From Absidia repens (lineage: Eukaryota; Mucoromycota; Mucoromycetes; Mucorales; Cunninghamellaceae): DNA of 64,000 nt. A program made the position numbers and the translations under genes. Below the pieces are notes generated by a model. That model saw only the letters and a program-made list of their open reading frames with translations. It did no database searches and was not told where the DNA came from. Within the stretch, counting starts at the first letter, position 1; each line of letters begins with the position of its first letter. The stretch covers positions 1,364,001-1,428,000 of the forward strand of contig MCGE01000005.1 in the NCBI GenBank assembly GCA_002105175.1, in the 5' to 3' direction. Positions 52,101 to 64,000 of this stretch are shown here, in pieces.

Positions 52101-54300
52101 GCTTCACTGAAAAGGTCTTGCCGAATAGATTCATCCATTCCAATATCTTGTCCACTTCGCAAATCCAAGTCCAGTCTTGCACCAAGCAGAGTATCAATAC
52201 GGTAACACCATTTCATAAGATCGCGCGTTGAGATAAATCTACCCACAGATGATGATGAGAGCGATGTGAAGTTAGGGTCCTGATATACGCTGACTACTGT
52301 TTCAAAGAGTTCCATAACATGTCGAGAAAAGTCGCCAATGTGCTTGAACTTTTGACGAACCACCAGTTCGAGTTCTTGAAGAGATAATGCATTCACGTGT
52401 ACCCTGGTCCAAAGATTTGCTCCAGTCACCAAGTCCCCGCCACGAGAACTAAAGCTTTTTCCCGATCGGGAAGGAATAAGAGATCTTGTACCAAAAAGAT
52501 GGAAGCCTTCTTTCGCCTTGATTTCTTCACCACGAGAGGGAATGAATAAGTGTCTTGTTTCCAACAGCGGTAGGAGGACGGAAATCACTTCAGCGGGGGC
52601 AAGATCAATATCTTCAATCAGTACCCATCGACCTTCTTGTACAGCAGTTGTAAGCACACCAGCTTGCCAGCGGAAGGACCCAGGTGTTGATGTTGATACA
52701 TAGGTTCCAAGAAGTACCTTAGGGTCAGTTTGATCACCCAAGTGAATTTTGACGAGTTCTACAGGATTAAAATGAAGAGTAATAGAAAGTCAGTATACAA
52801 TAATAAAAATGGGAAAATCAATGAGTAATAGATATACTTACGATCACCACGTCCAGTTCTGATAGCTAATTCTTCCACCAATGTAGTTTTACCAGCTCCA
52901 GTGACACCTTCCAGTAAAGTGGGGGCGCCAATGGACAAAGCCAATGCAATAGCATGCAAATTTCGAGCTGTGGTATCGGTGATGATCAGTTGAGGCGCAT
53001 TATTGGGGGGTGGAGAGGCATGTCCATTGTTGACAGGTTTTGCCATAAGAACACCACAAAGGTTTGTTGTTAATGATGATAGATCTTCAGTAGTAAGAGA
53101 CCTGGTTGATACAGATGGTGAGGTAGATGCAGATGAATGAGAGGGTGATGCAGATTGGAATTTGTTGTGCAAGAATGCAATTTGAGAGTTGGCTATATTT
53201 TGTTGTTCCCATAAGCTATCGATAAAATATGAAGAAGGCATATGTCAATATACGTCAACACATACATACACTTTAATATAGATTCAAACTATTTTTTGCC
53301 ATTCAGTCATTACCTCAACATACGCAAATCAATGCGCGTACCATCCAGTATAGCCATGAGTGGTTCTTCGCTTTCATCAATAGAGGAGCCAACAATTGAG
53401 TTTAATAGATTCTTGGTTTGAATATCATTGAGGCCATAAACCTTGGATAGACACAAGCAAGTGAGATACCGGACAGCTTCGTGAGGACAATTCAATAGAG
53501 GTACAAGGGGACCCCAGTTCCAAAGGCGGACAAATGAGGCTGCAGAGACTTGCAACAATCTGTATGCTGTATACAATAAGTCTTGAATTTGTACGACGTC
53601 CGAAGGAGAGATCTGGAAAGTAGAAACGAAGAAAGTTAGCATTGTAACTGACAAACATCCATAATATATGAAGCCTTACTTGAGTAGCGTAGTCATGAGG
53701 AAGGTGGTTCAGACGTTCTAATAATGAAGGAGAATGGGAGAAATATGATACAACCAAGCTAAAAAAAATAAAGAAAGAAAAAGTCAGATCAAGAAGAATA
53801 AATCAAACAAGAGTGAGGTTCTCAATTTACCTTTTGACTTGAGGTACAATAGGGAGTGTTGATGCAAAAGTCTTGGCCACCAATTCTAGTTTATATACAG
53901 TGAGGCTTGTGTTTGTTGCAGAAACGTGATCCAATGTAACGAAGTCCAGAAATCCAGAAGTAACTATTCTGGATAATAGATCAATGACAATAGGACGGAA
54001 CCATTCGACGATCTTAAGAGTCCAGGGACGGTACAGGATATAGCGGGCCACAGTATCCAATACTTGTGATTTTGGCACAGCATGAGGATCATTGATATAT
54101 TTTTGAATTGGCGTAAAATCTATAGAGCGTAGGAGTCCAGTTGTAGCGGTGTTGGTCTTGTCGTGTTCATGATCGTCTGACTGGTAAATAGATTGAAGAC
54201 GGTGTATGGCGAAGGTTAGATCGAATTCAAGAGGATCGTATAATGGTGTCTTCTCTATCGCCAACGAAGCTTCTTTCATAACAACATCATGATCAGCCAT
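37116..54300 (-). CDS. MDN1: Midasin, AAA+ ribosome-assembly ATPase (frame broken once)
   Basis: Giant dynein-like ATPase that strips assembly factors (Ytm1, Rsa4) from pre-60S particles in the nucleus. Fourteen exons: 53831-54300, 53680-53758, 53314-53612, 52842-53215, 46161-52758, 45832-46089, 45402-45732, 45172-45323, 44947-45111, 44765-44891, 44563-44693, 44431-44501, 44212-44356, 37116-44138; about 5,407 residues. Six AAA P-loops: LLEGVTGAGKTTL (about 387), LLVGETGTGKTT (731), IQGPTSAGKTSM (1158), LLVGDTGCGKTT (1457), LLEGSPGVGKTSL (1804), VTGPSASGKTSL (2114). Walker B is degenerate in AAA6 (LLIDNANL), as usual. Then a helical linker, an Asp/Glu-rich region (about 4490-5090) and a C-terminal MIDAS domain (VDDSKSMS, about 5200). 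Exon 5 needs a -1 shift at 48577-48579, just before the AAA5 P-loop: one A appears missing. The frame is open on both sides, so a sequencing or assembly error is likelier than decay. Confidence 0.95.
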
Positions 54301-54367
54301 ATTCGTATCTTCACAAAAGTAGATCGAGAAGAAGAAGTATGGAGAAATGAATTAAAAAAGAAGAGCG

Positions 54368-54405
<38 letters not shown>

Positions 54406-54856
54406 CAACCGCTTTTTTTTTTTTTTTTTATGTGACAAGCATATACGTTCAATCTCCGTTGAAGTAACGGAAGGGAAATGAAAGGCGGTGACTGAATGTA
54501 ACAGAGAGAAATATAATGATTTTAGATACACTTTACTACCTTTAAATTGAGGCGACGATAAAATAATCAATACAAGACGATGGTATAATAAACTATGGAT
54601 GGGTATAAAAAAATATTTATTTTACGTTGTCCCAAAAATTCTGACAGGTCACCTTACAATTTCAGTACCCCCCATTGTCCAAAAAAAATGCCTTTGTCCC
54701 GTTCGTCTTGATTGAAACTTAAAACAATGTAGGCATTAATGTTACACGAAACACAACAATCAGAAGTGGAGATAATAAAAAAGCAACAAGCAAAACTATA
54801 TTTTATTCAAATAATAATCTATACAAAGTACAACCATTCTATAATTAAGTATAATT
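54301..54856. other. Intergenic region between midasin and the acetyltransferase gene
   Basis: Both genes run leftwards. Contains a 34-A run (54368-54401; T on the midasin sense strand) in the midasin leader and the acetyltransferase 3' UTR. No gene seen. Confidence 0.5.
54368..54401 (-). repeat. Homopolymer A34/T34 in midasin leader
   Basis: Thirty-four A on the plus strand, 68 bp upstream of the midasin start; a further T run follows at about 54414. Confidence 0.9.
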
Positions 54857-56372
54857 CTATTTTGATGATTCCTTTTCTAATGTAGAGATAAATAAATCTA
54901 TAAATCTAAGTGCCTTATTTTCCAACACCGATCCACGTTGCCAAGTGATAGCAGCATGCATTGTTCCATTAGCAGTAACAACATTAACCGCCAAAATTGT
55001 CGCATAAAAGTGGACAGACTGAGCAAACCATAAATGTTCTAATTTCCATAAATCGTCATCACCACTGGAATAGTTAAATCTACCGAGATCAGATATATTG
55101 AGTCCACCAGATCGGCCCATTTTGAAATTTTTTCTTGCATTGTACCAAACATCACAGTAAGCATCAGGGTAAGCTGGCAAAGAATCGCCCATGAGTAATG
55201 ACCGCTGACATGTGAGTAGCTTATTTTCCTGAATCAGATTGTGATAAATATTGGCCAAATTCCAAAATGCACTTCTCCCAGTACTGTTGTTCACTAGCAA
55301 ATCGAGTTTATCCAAAGGCCAACCGCATTCATATCGGCCGAAAAAGATACCAAGCTCATCGTCAGGAATGGGAGGCTGACAATACGTACGACAATTGATG
55401 GCTGTTGCTGTTTTCACTGGTTGGTTGGGATATACTGACATCCAAGAGAGCAAATAAGCAGCATAAACAACAGCGTGCATCGACACACTATTCATTTTAG
55501 CTTTTCGTAACAAATTCGTCCATGCTTTGTCGCCCACTTTCGCCAAATGAAGCACAGTGTCCAATGTTTCCCCTTCCGGTGCAGGAAAGTCACCTTGCCA
55601 TCCATCAGCAGGCATAGGATCACTAGCTGTGATAGTTGTATCCTTTGGTCCATTGCGATCTTCGATAGGTAACGGTACTTCGCAATCGTCACTGGTGTCA
55701 AAGGAGAACGATACCGTGTCACCGTCCACCTTGTTTACCGAATCCATATCACCACTGCTGTTGTTCATATATATTAAAATATCTTTCCAAAGAGTAGCTG
55801 TACTAATGGCGTGAAGAATTAGAAAAATAAAAATAGAAATGGTAAGTATATTGTTGAGCGTACTTATGTCCAAGAAGTATCATTTACCTGAGTCCATCCG
55901 CAATAACGTGCTGCACCGAAAGGGTGATACTACACCTATCCGCAGCGTCATCATGACAAGACACACGTAATCGCCAAAGAGGCTTCAAGGCAAAGAGGTC
56001 GAATTCATGTTGGCACTCTTCAGTAATGATACGTTCTTGAGTTTCTTGATCCCAGAATCTATCTTGATCGGTCACAATAACCAGGCCATCGAGTTGAAGG
56101 TGAAGAAGTTGGACAAAGCGGGCGGCCGGCTTGTCAGCCATGAGTAGTGATAAACGTAGCATAGGGTGTTTCTGAATCAAGGGTAACAAAGCCGATTTGA
56201 GGTGCTGCTTGTAAAAGTTTGTTGCAGTGGTGTTTGTAGGTCGCGGTGGGTGCTGTAGTTCTGCTGTCAGTGTCACCGAGGCATATCCTTTTGTAAGCTG
56301 CTTTGCAACTTGATTTTTTTCGAACATACCAAGAGGTCGCCGAAGAATATATTTAGCATCCATATCTTGCAT
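54857..56372 (-). CDS. Alcohol acetyltransferase-like enzyme (condensation-domain fold)
   Basis: Two exons, 55888-56372 and 54857-55802, 476 residues. The N-terminal half has YILRRPLGMFEKNQ, FYKQHLKSALLPLIQKHPML and PLWRLRVSCHD, then the catalytic HVIADGLS (H-x3-D-G, His about 156), the acyl-CoA transfer motif shared by yeast Atf1-type alcohol acetyltransferases, condensation domains and related enzymes. The intron lies immediately after this motif (DGL|S). The second half has an acidic loop, then INCRTYCQPP, DDELGIFFGRYECGWP and ISDLGRFNY, which fit the C-terminal subdomain of this fold. Length is close to Atf1-like proteins (about 500). Substrate cannot be told; O-acetyl ester formation or detoxifying acetylation are the likely reactions. 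The second in-frame ATG (MDAKYI) is an alternative start. Confidence 0.8.
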
Positions 56373-57419
56373 GACTGTGTGAGAGATAAAGAGAAAAAGA
56401 AGAAAGTGGCGGTTGGTACCTCTTTAAGCTTGCTCAGCCTTTAATTTTCTAGCGCCACTTGAAAAAATATGTAGATCTGATTTTCCAAAAATGCAGATTG
56501 TGGTCATTGTGTTCTCTAATCATACAACTCCCCTTCAAGTAAAAAAATTTGATTTTTCTATTTTCGTTGGCACAATGCTAGTTGCTCCTATGAAGTGGAA
56601 AATGATGGTGATTGACGCACCAGACAGGGTCTGCGGACAGTAAACTTTGCTTAAACGACGCTATTTCCTTGATACTCGCAACAAATAAATAAATAAATAA
56701 ATAAAAAGCCATATCCTCAATTCAGGGCCGCATTACAGAAAGTGAAATGATAATCAGTTCCAAGATAGCATTTGCACAGATTTCCAAGCTAGATATCCAT
56801 TCCGTTATAATAAATCAACTTTCTTTTATTTTTTTTAAAAAAAAAGTAGTACTGCATTACTAAACATCTGCAAAAATTTGGTCCACAGACACTGGGTGTC
56901 AATGCAAAATTATTGAAGTGTGATTTGATGGAATTAGACAGCCTCCTTGCCAATTTTCATCTTTGTAAACAGCTCACTGGGTCTAGATGTTTTTAGTTTG
57001 TGCTTAACTTTGTTTTTATTATACTACCTGGGAAAAAAATCCAAACAAAATAACGGGTTGGACATATTAATATAGTATGTCCAGTCTCAGGTTGCGCCGG
57101 TGACACTAATTAGATTGAATTAATAGAAATAGCAGAAAGGGAACAGGACCCCACTTTGTATCATATGACCTAGAGTTGTGAACCAACCGTTAGACCTCAA
57201 AGCTCCGGGGGAGTACTCCTAAATAGGTGAGAAAACAGTGCGTATATACGATGAATACGTGCACAGTACGACATATATTACTTGATCTAATTGGTAGCGC
57301 AAAAATATGGTCATATTCGATAGTACGTGGTCAATGACTGCCAACCAGTTGCCGGGATTTTGACGGAAAATAGTCATGGTGGATTAACTAGAAATCAAGT
57401 GTATGGTGGTGCACTCACA

Positions 57420-58056
57420 AAACAATTATAACAGCAATATTATTTATTATCAGTTGGGACAGAAGATAGTTAATAAAAAAAAATGTATTTTATTGAAGCA
57501 TATTGTATTGCTAAATCTAGAAGGGTTCATTGTAGCGAGAGATTTAGGGGAAGAATCTAAGGGACACTATGACAGAGACTAAAGTGAGATTTCAAGAATG
57601 GGCAATACAATTTCAAAGAACAACTGAAAAATGGGGGTCAATATACTATTCAAGACAGACAATACATGGGAAACATTATAGACGGATACATTTTATTTAA
57701 GCACAATAGTGGTCAACACTAATCAAAAAGGGTTATAGTAATGAAAAAGGGATCTATAGCACAATGCATGAGAGAGAGAAGCTAATGAAACAGTTTTCAT
57801 TGAAGCAATTAAAATGAGACATGTTTTATTTAGATACAGATACAAAATGTAGACAAACTAAAACTAAACTAAGCTGATGGTGGTGGTTTCAAAGACCAAC
57901 CAATGGAGGTCCAAAATCCTGAATCCAAAATGAAAGAGTTCTCCATGCACCTTGTAATCACTTATCTGAAAACACTTCTATACTAGTCCTGACACTAATC
58001 TAAGTCCAACATAATTCCTAGAGGCAACAAATGTGAAGAAGAAAGGAAAGGGAGAG

Positions 58057-58095
<39 letters not shown>

Positions 58096-58330
58096 GGGGG
58101 AAAATAAATATTCACGTGTGCGGGATTTCAAATGTCTTCTATGGTCTTTCGCTGAACTGCAGTTCTGACCATATACCTGCAAAGACACAAGAAGGTTCCA
58201 GAACGCTACTGTTTTGCTGCATATAAAATGGATACACACATCCGAGATATTAACCACAATGACGATGCCATTTTTTCCCTGTTGATATCGCTATTGTGGG
58301 ATCCTAGTATAATGAGAGCATGATAGACAC
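57420..58330 (-). repeat. Dispersed element, long copy D
   Basis: On the minus strand: an upstream block with CCCACAATAGCGATATCAAC (58300 region), shared with copy A; the CACGTG box at 58108-58127; a 35-T run (58094-58060); then ATGTTGGACTTAGATTAGTG, the core GCATGGAGAACTC then TTTCATTTTGGATTCAGG (about 57945-57915), CAGCTTAGTTTAGTTTTAG and AATAAAACATGTCTC. Modules two (TTGCTTCAATGAAAACTG ... AATAAAATG) and three (ATTCTTGAAATCTCAC ... AATAAAATAC near 57490) follow. Confidence 0.6.
58108..58127 (-). promoter_or_regulatory. CACGTG-containing box upstream of element copy D
   Basis: TCCCGCACACGTGAATAT on the minus strand, 14 bp before the T run. Same box and place as copies B and C. Role inferred. 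Confidence 0.4.
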
Positions 58331-58589
58331 GATCAGAAAGGTATTTGGTTTACCAGATATCATTCCCTTTTTTGGTACAAATCTTGGTGTTGCAATCCTT
58401 GTATCTTTCAGCTAAAGTTAGCCAACACCAAATACTGTGATAAAGTGTTTTTTATAAAGAAAACCCCCCCCCTAATCCGCCAACTTTATTCCATATCATC
58501 TTTACTTCCTATTACGTGGTTAGAAGTTTTATTATTATATATTAAAAAAAATAAGGATCGTAAGAAAACTCAGCTATAGTAACTTTTTC

Positions 58590-58850
58590 AAACAGAGCTC
58601 TGGACAACCACCGTTGGATCCCAAGGCGCTGCCCATCCTTTTTTTTCCTCAATCGCTGCCCACCCAAACACAGAATCTTCCATCAAAACCCACACTTCAG
58701 AAACCCCCTGCCACCCAGTGGCTATATAATTAATATTATTCTCAACTTTGTTCTTCAATATCCCCCACCACAATAAAATACACTGTAATAGCTGTTTTTT
58801 CACACAAACACATCCCTTATATATATATATATATATATATACAGGCGCAC
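58590..58850 (-). repeat. Second dispersed repeat, copy 1
   Basis: Shares with 59370-59640, in the same orientation and order, a block with ACCGTTGGATCCCAAGG next to GCTGCCCA and a block with CCACACTTCAGAAAC and GCCACCCAGT (plus-strand spelling). Similarity is partial and patchy. Includes a (TA)n tract at 58819-58841. Minus-strand open frames exist in both copies but their products do not align well. Confidence 0.4.
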
Positions 58851-58924
58851 TTTTTTTTTTATGCATATGTAATACACATTCAATGAAGCTCATAATGTAA
58901 ACGTACAACAGAGATACTAAATAT

Positions 58925-59235
58925 AATAAAAAGAACATATTTATTCAGTCGTAGATATAAACAATGACAAACTATTACTAAACTAATGAGTGCTAATCTA
59001 CTGTCGTTCCCAAATCCTTCATCCAAAATGAAAGCGTTTCCCCATGACGTTTGTTTTGCGTTTTTTAAAACGCCCCTAATTCAAGTTCTAACACTAATCC
59101 TAGATCACCAGTTCCCCAATGAGCCTTGCCATCATATCATTCAGACTATCATGAAGGAAAAAATAAAAAAGAAAGAAAAAGAGAGGGGACCAAAAAAATA
59201 AAAATAAAAATAGAAAGCAAAATGCGGAGCCTGAA
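58925..59235 (-). repeat. Dispersed element, short copy E
   Basis: On the minus strand: CTCCGCATTTTG (a decayed box), pyrimidine tract, GATCTAGGATTAGTGTTAG, core CATGGGGAAACGC then TTTCATTTTGGATGAAGG (about 59055-59020), CATTAGTTTAGTAATAG and CTGAATAAATATGTTC near 58945. The last piece also ends copy A's third module. Confidence 0.55.
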
Positions 59236-59369
59236 TCATCCACTTTTTTTTTGTCAAAAAATCAAATAAACGGGCAATCGCCATAATTACCATATAGCAT
59301 AATTCGTTTTATCTTCCAGTGGAAAGGCAGTTGCAACCACTACATAATCAAACTCTAATCTCTCCGACG

Positions 59370-59640
59370 CATTTCAAGTAAGCTATTATTTCAGCACACA
59401 GAAAACCACAAAAAAACCATTGACGACGCGCTGAGCACGACGGTTGGGCCCCAAGGGGCCGCCCACCAAAGTGCGAAATGGCGGAGGCTTTAATCCTATC
59501 CCATCGAAACCGACACTTTAACCAAAAACTGTGACACCCAGTAAATCGAAAGATTTCCAAAAGCTCCAGCGGAGCGCCAGAGCGTTTATTGTAGTGTAAA
59601 AGAAAAAAAAAAAAAGCTAACAGTACTGCATACAAATTTC
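59370..59640 (-). repeat. Second dispersed repeat, copy 2
   Basis: GC-richer than its surroundings, with GACGGTTGGGCCCCAAGG next to GCCGCCCA and CCGACACTTTAACCAAAAAC then GACACCCAGT, matching copy 1 in order. Minus-strand frame of 95 codons crosses it, without a recognised domain. Confidence 0.4.
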
Positions 59641-59998
59641 TCCTTCCCTCCTCATTTGTTACCCCATATTTTTTTCTTAGTCAGCATATCCAAAGAATCC
59701 TATTTCGATCTAAATATATATCATATTCATCTTACTTTCCCATCATCAACGTCCAACAATTTTTATTTCCACACATCCAAGCACCGCTCGCAAAACATTC
59801 ATAAAAATACAATAAGCACAAAACAAACCATTGATTTTTCAAAGGAGGTTCTAATAGAACATCATATTGTTTATTTTGAGACAACAAATAAATACAAACT
59901 ACATACAGTAACTGATCTAAGCATTTCTACTAACAATCTTCGAGGCAGCCTGACAGGAGGGGAAAACTATATCAAGCATTATACGAAAGATTAGGATA

Positions 59999-61110
59999 TT
60001 AGTAATCATCATGGTATTGACAAGGTTTCGTGATCTTACCAAGCATATCGGCAATGTTGACATGAGGAGGACGACCAGCAGTAAAGACGACAATTTCGGC
60101 TATTAAAAAAAAAAAAAAAAAGAAGGGGGGATGAAATGCGGGTCTTTTAATAGATATGCATTGTATTTGTTGCTTACCAATATCTTCGGCCACCAATGGC
60201 TGAAGTCCCTTGTAGACCGCATCGGCCTTGGATTTGTCACCGCCAAAGCGCACGGTACTAAATTCTGTGTTGACTAACCCAGGGCAGATTTGACTGACAC
60301 GAAGAGGAGTGTCCACAAGCTCTATAAGTAGAGCTTTTGAAATTGCGTCCACAGCGTGCTTTGTGGCTACGAAAGGAAACGTAGATCGTATAAATGATAC
60401 AGTTTTTTTTTTGTCATTTCCCTCCATTCCCCCTTGTCTTTTGGTATATATTGAGTGTCTTACCGCAGTAAATGCTACCCCCAGCATACGCTTCTTTGCC
60501 TGCAACCGATCCAAGATTGATAATATGGCCTGTACCTCTTTCTTTCATTCCAGGCACAATAGCTTGAGTCAAAAAGACAAGGCCCTTGACGTTGGTTGCA
60601 AACATAATGTCGAGGTCGTCTTCTTTCACCTCTACCAATGGATCGACACCGTGCACCATACCAGCGTTGTTGACCAAAACATCAATATCTTTCAAGGAGG
60701 AAGGTAAACCCTTGACGGCATCATCAATTTGCTTCTTATCACGGATATCCAGGGCGACCGTGTGAACGTTGATATCTTTGTATTTTCCGGTGAGTTCCTG
60801 TTTCAGTTTCTCCAAACGGTCAACACGACGTGCAGTCAATACCTAATAAACAAAGAAAGATAATGAGTATGTCTTTTTTTAGTCGATACAGTTTATTTCC
60901 AGATATAACTAATTCATACTTACGAGATGAGAGCCTTCCTTTGCAAATTCACGCGCACAAGCTTCACCAATGCCAGCGCTGGCTCCAGTACTATTATGTA
61001 TATATCAAGATAATAAAAAGGTTAGTTTTTCGATATGTATAATTATTGCTAATAGTGTAAATATGCATATGTGGTTACATAAAAACGGTTTTTCCTTGAA
61101 GTCTACCCAT
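59999..61110 (-). CDS. Short-chain dehydrogenase/reductase (YMR226C-like NADP-dependent hydroxy-acid dehydrogenase)
   Basis: Five exons: 61079-61110 (32 nt), 60924-60990, 60464-60842, 60178-60366, 59999-60099, 255 residues. Classical SDR layout: cofactor motif VFITGASAGIGEACAREF (about 9-26), ARRVDRLEKLK with Arg residues after strand 2 that favour NADP, LDIRD, VNNAGMVHG, catalytic Ser in NLGSVAG and Tyr158-x3-Lys162 (YCATK, split by an intron), then ICPGLVNTEFSTVRF. The order and the end (FTAGRPPHVNIADM) resemble yeast YMR226C, which oxidises L-allo-threonine, serine and related 3-hydroxy acids; the substrate here is inferred from similarity only. The first exons are too short to appear as long open frames and were found from the TGASAGIG motif. 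Divergent from PGI1. Confidence 0.9.
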
Positions 61111-63755
<2,645 letters not shown>

Positions 63756-63852
63756 TTTAGTTTTTTTGTATGGGTTGCTCTAGTGTGTACTTTATTTGTT
63801 TTTTATCATTGATTTTTATTTTGTTTATATTTTTTTTATGCATTCGTTGAAG

Positions 63853-63858
63853 AATAAA
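63853..63858 (+). terminator. Poly(A) signal AATAAA of PGI1
   Basis: AATAAA 98 bp after the stop codon. Confidence 0.55.
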
Positions 63859-64000
63859 ATACTTTTTTTATAAAAAAAAAAAATCGAAGTTCCTTTTTTT
63901 ATGTGATAATGGTAATAGGTTCTATGGTGTGTCATTGTAGTATTGAATACAATTTGATTGCGGGGGGGGAAAGTATATATGATACATACAGTGCATACTA

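Larger units (their letters stand above)
56373..59998. other. Repeat-rich gap of 3.6 kb
   Basis: No protein gene is supported. The left part (56373-57420) holds an (AAAT)n run at 56683-56704 and an inverted repeat at 57060-57082 but nothing recognisable. Then come the long copy D of the dispersed element, two copies of another repeat (58590-58850, 59370-59640) and between them the short copy E. 59640-59998 is T/A-rich with nothing recognisable. Confidence 0.5.

Noticed and set aside
57060..57082. Inverted repeat GGACATA / TATGTCC with 9-bp spacer
   Set aside because: Seven-base arms in AT-rich DNA occur by chance; no flanking gene or repeat border to give it meaning.
59348..59635. 95-codon minus-strand frame across the second repeat
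   Set aside because: Its product does not align convincingly with the frame in the other copy, so a conserved protein is not supported.

Overview
This window is nuclear DNA of a filamentous early-diverging fungus, most probably a Mucoromycota (Mucorales-type) genome. The AT-rich intergenic DNA, the many short GT-AG introns of mostly 50-100 bp, the CT-rich leaders, the AATAAA signals and the protein set (Atg1, Vac8, an Rrm4-like RNA-binding protein, a CBS-PB1 protein, Arf6, midasin) all point that way. The taxon is an inference from style and protein similarity, not from a marker search. I saw no rRNA, tRNA, CRISPR or bacterial-type element.

Left part (1-15 kb): a CCA-adding enzyme cut by the left edge, ribosomal protein S13 (with a 34-nt last coding exon recovered here), the armadillo protein Vac8, an A20/AN1 zinc-finger protein, a possible decayed gene, an orphan secreted protein, palmitoyl-protein thioesterase and the CX9C protein Cmc2.

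Middle (15-36 kb): an Rrm4-like protein (three RRMs plus a C-terminal MLLE-like domain) divergent from the autophagy kinase Atg1; pyrroline-5-carboxylate reductase divergent from an Arf6-type GTPase; the SDH assembly factor Sdh5 divergent from a CBS-PB1 membrane protein across only 171 bp; and a forkhead factor with a 31-glutamine tract.

Right part (37-64 kb): one 17-kb minus-strand gene for midasin (Rea1/Mdn1), whose reading frame is broken once, at an A-run in the AAA5 module; an alcohol acetyltransferase-like enzyme; a 3.6-kb repeat-rich gap; a short-chain dehydrogenase; and glucose-6-phosphate isomerase.

The genes are mostly housekeeping and do not form one pathway. The most unusual content is between them: a dispersed element present five times (three long, two short copies). 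It has no conserved protein frame. It does have a conserved layout: an upstream box containing CACGTG in three copies, a long pyrimidine tract, a core with a potential small hairpin, and a terminal AATAAA. It looks like a family of polyadenylated non-coding transcription units or a non-autonomous mobile element. Exon coordinates were read by eye from splice sites and protein similarity; reading-frame continuity was checked at each junction.
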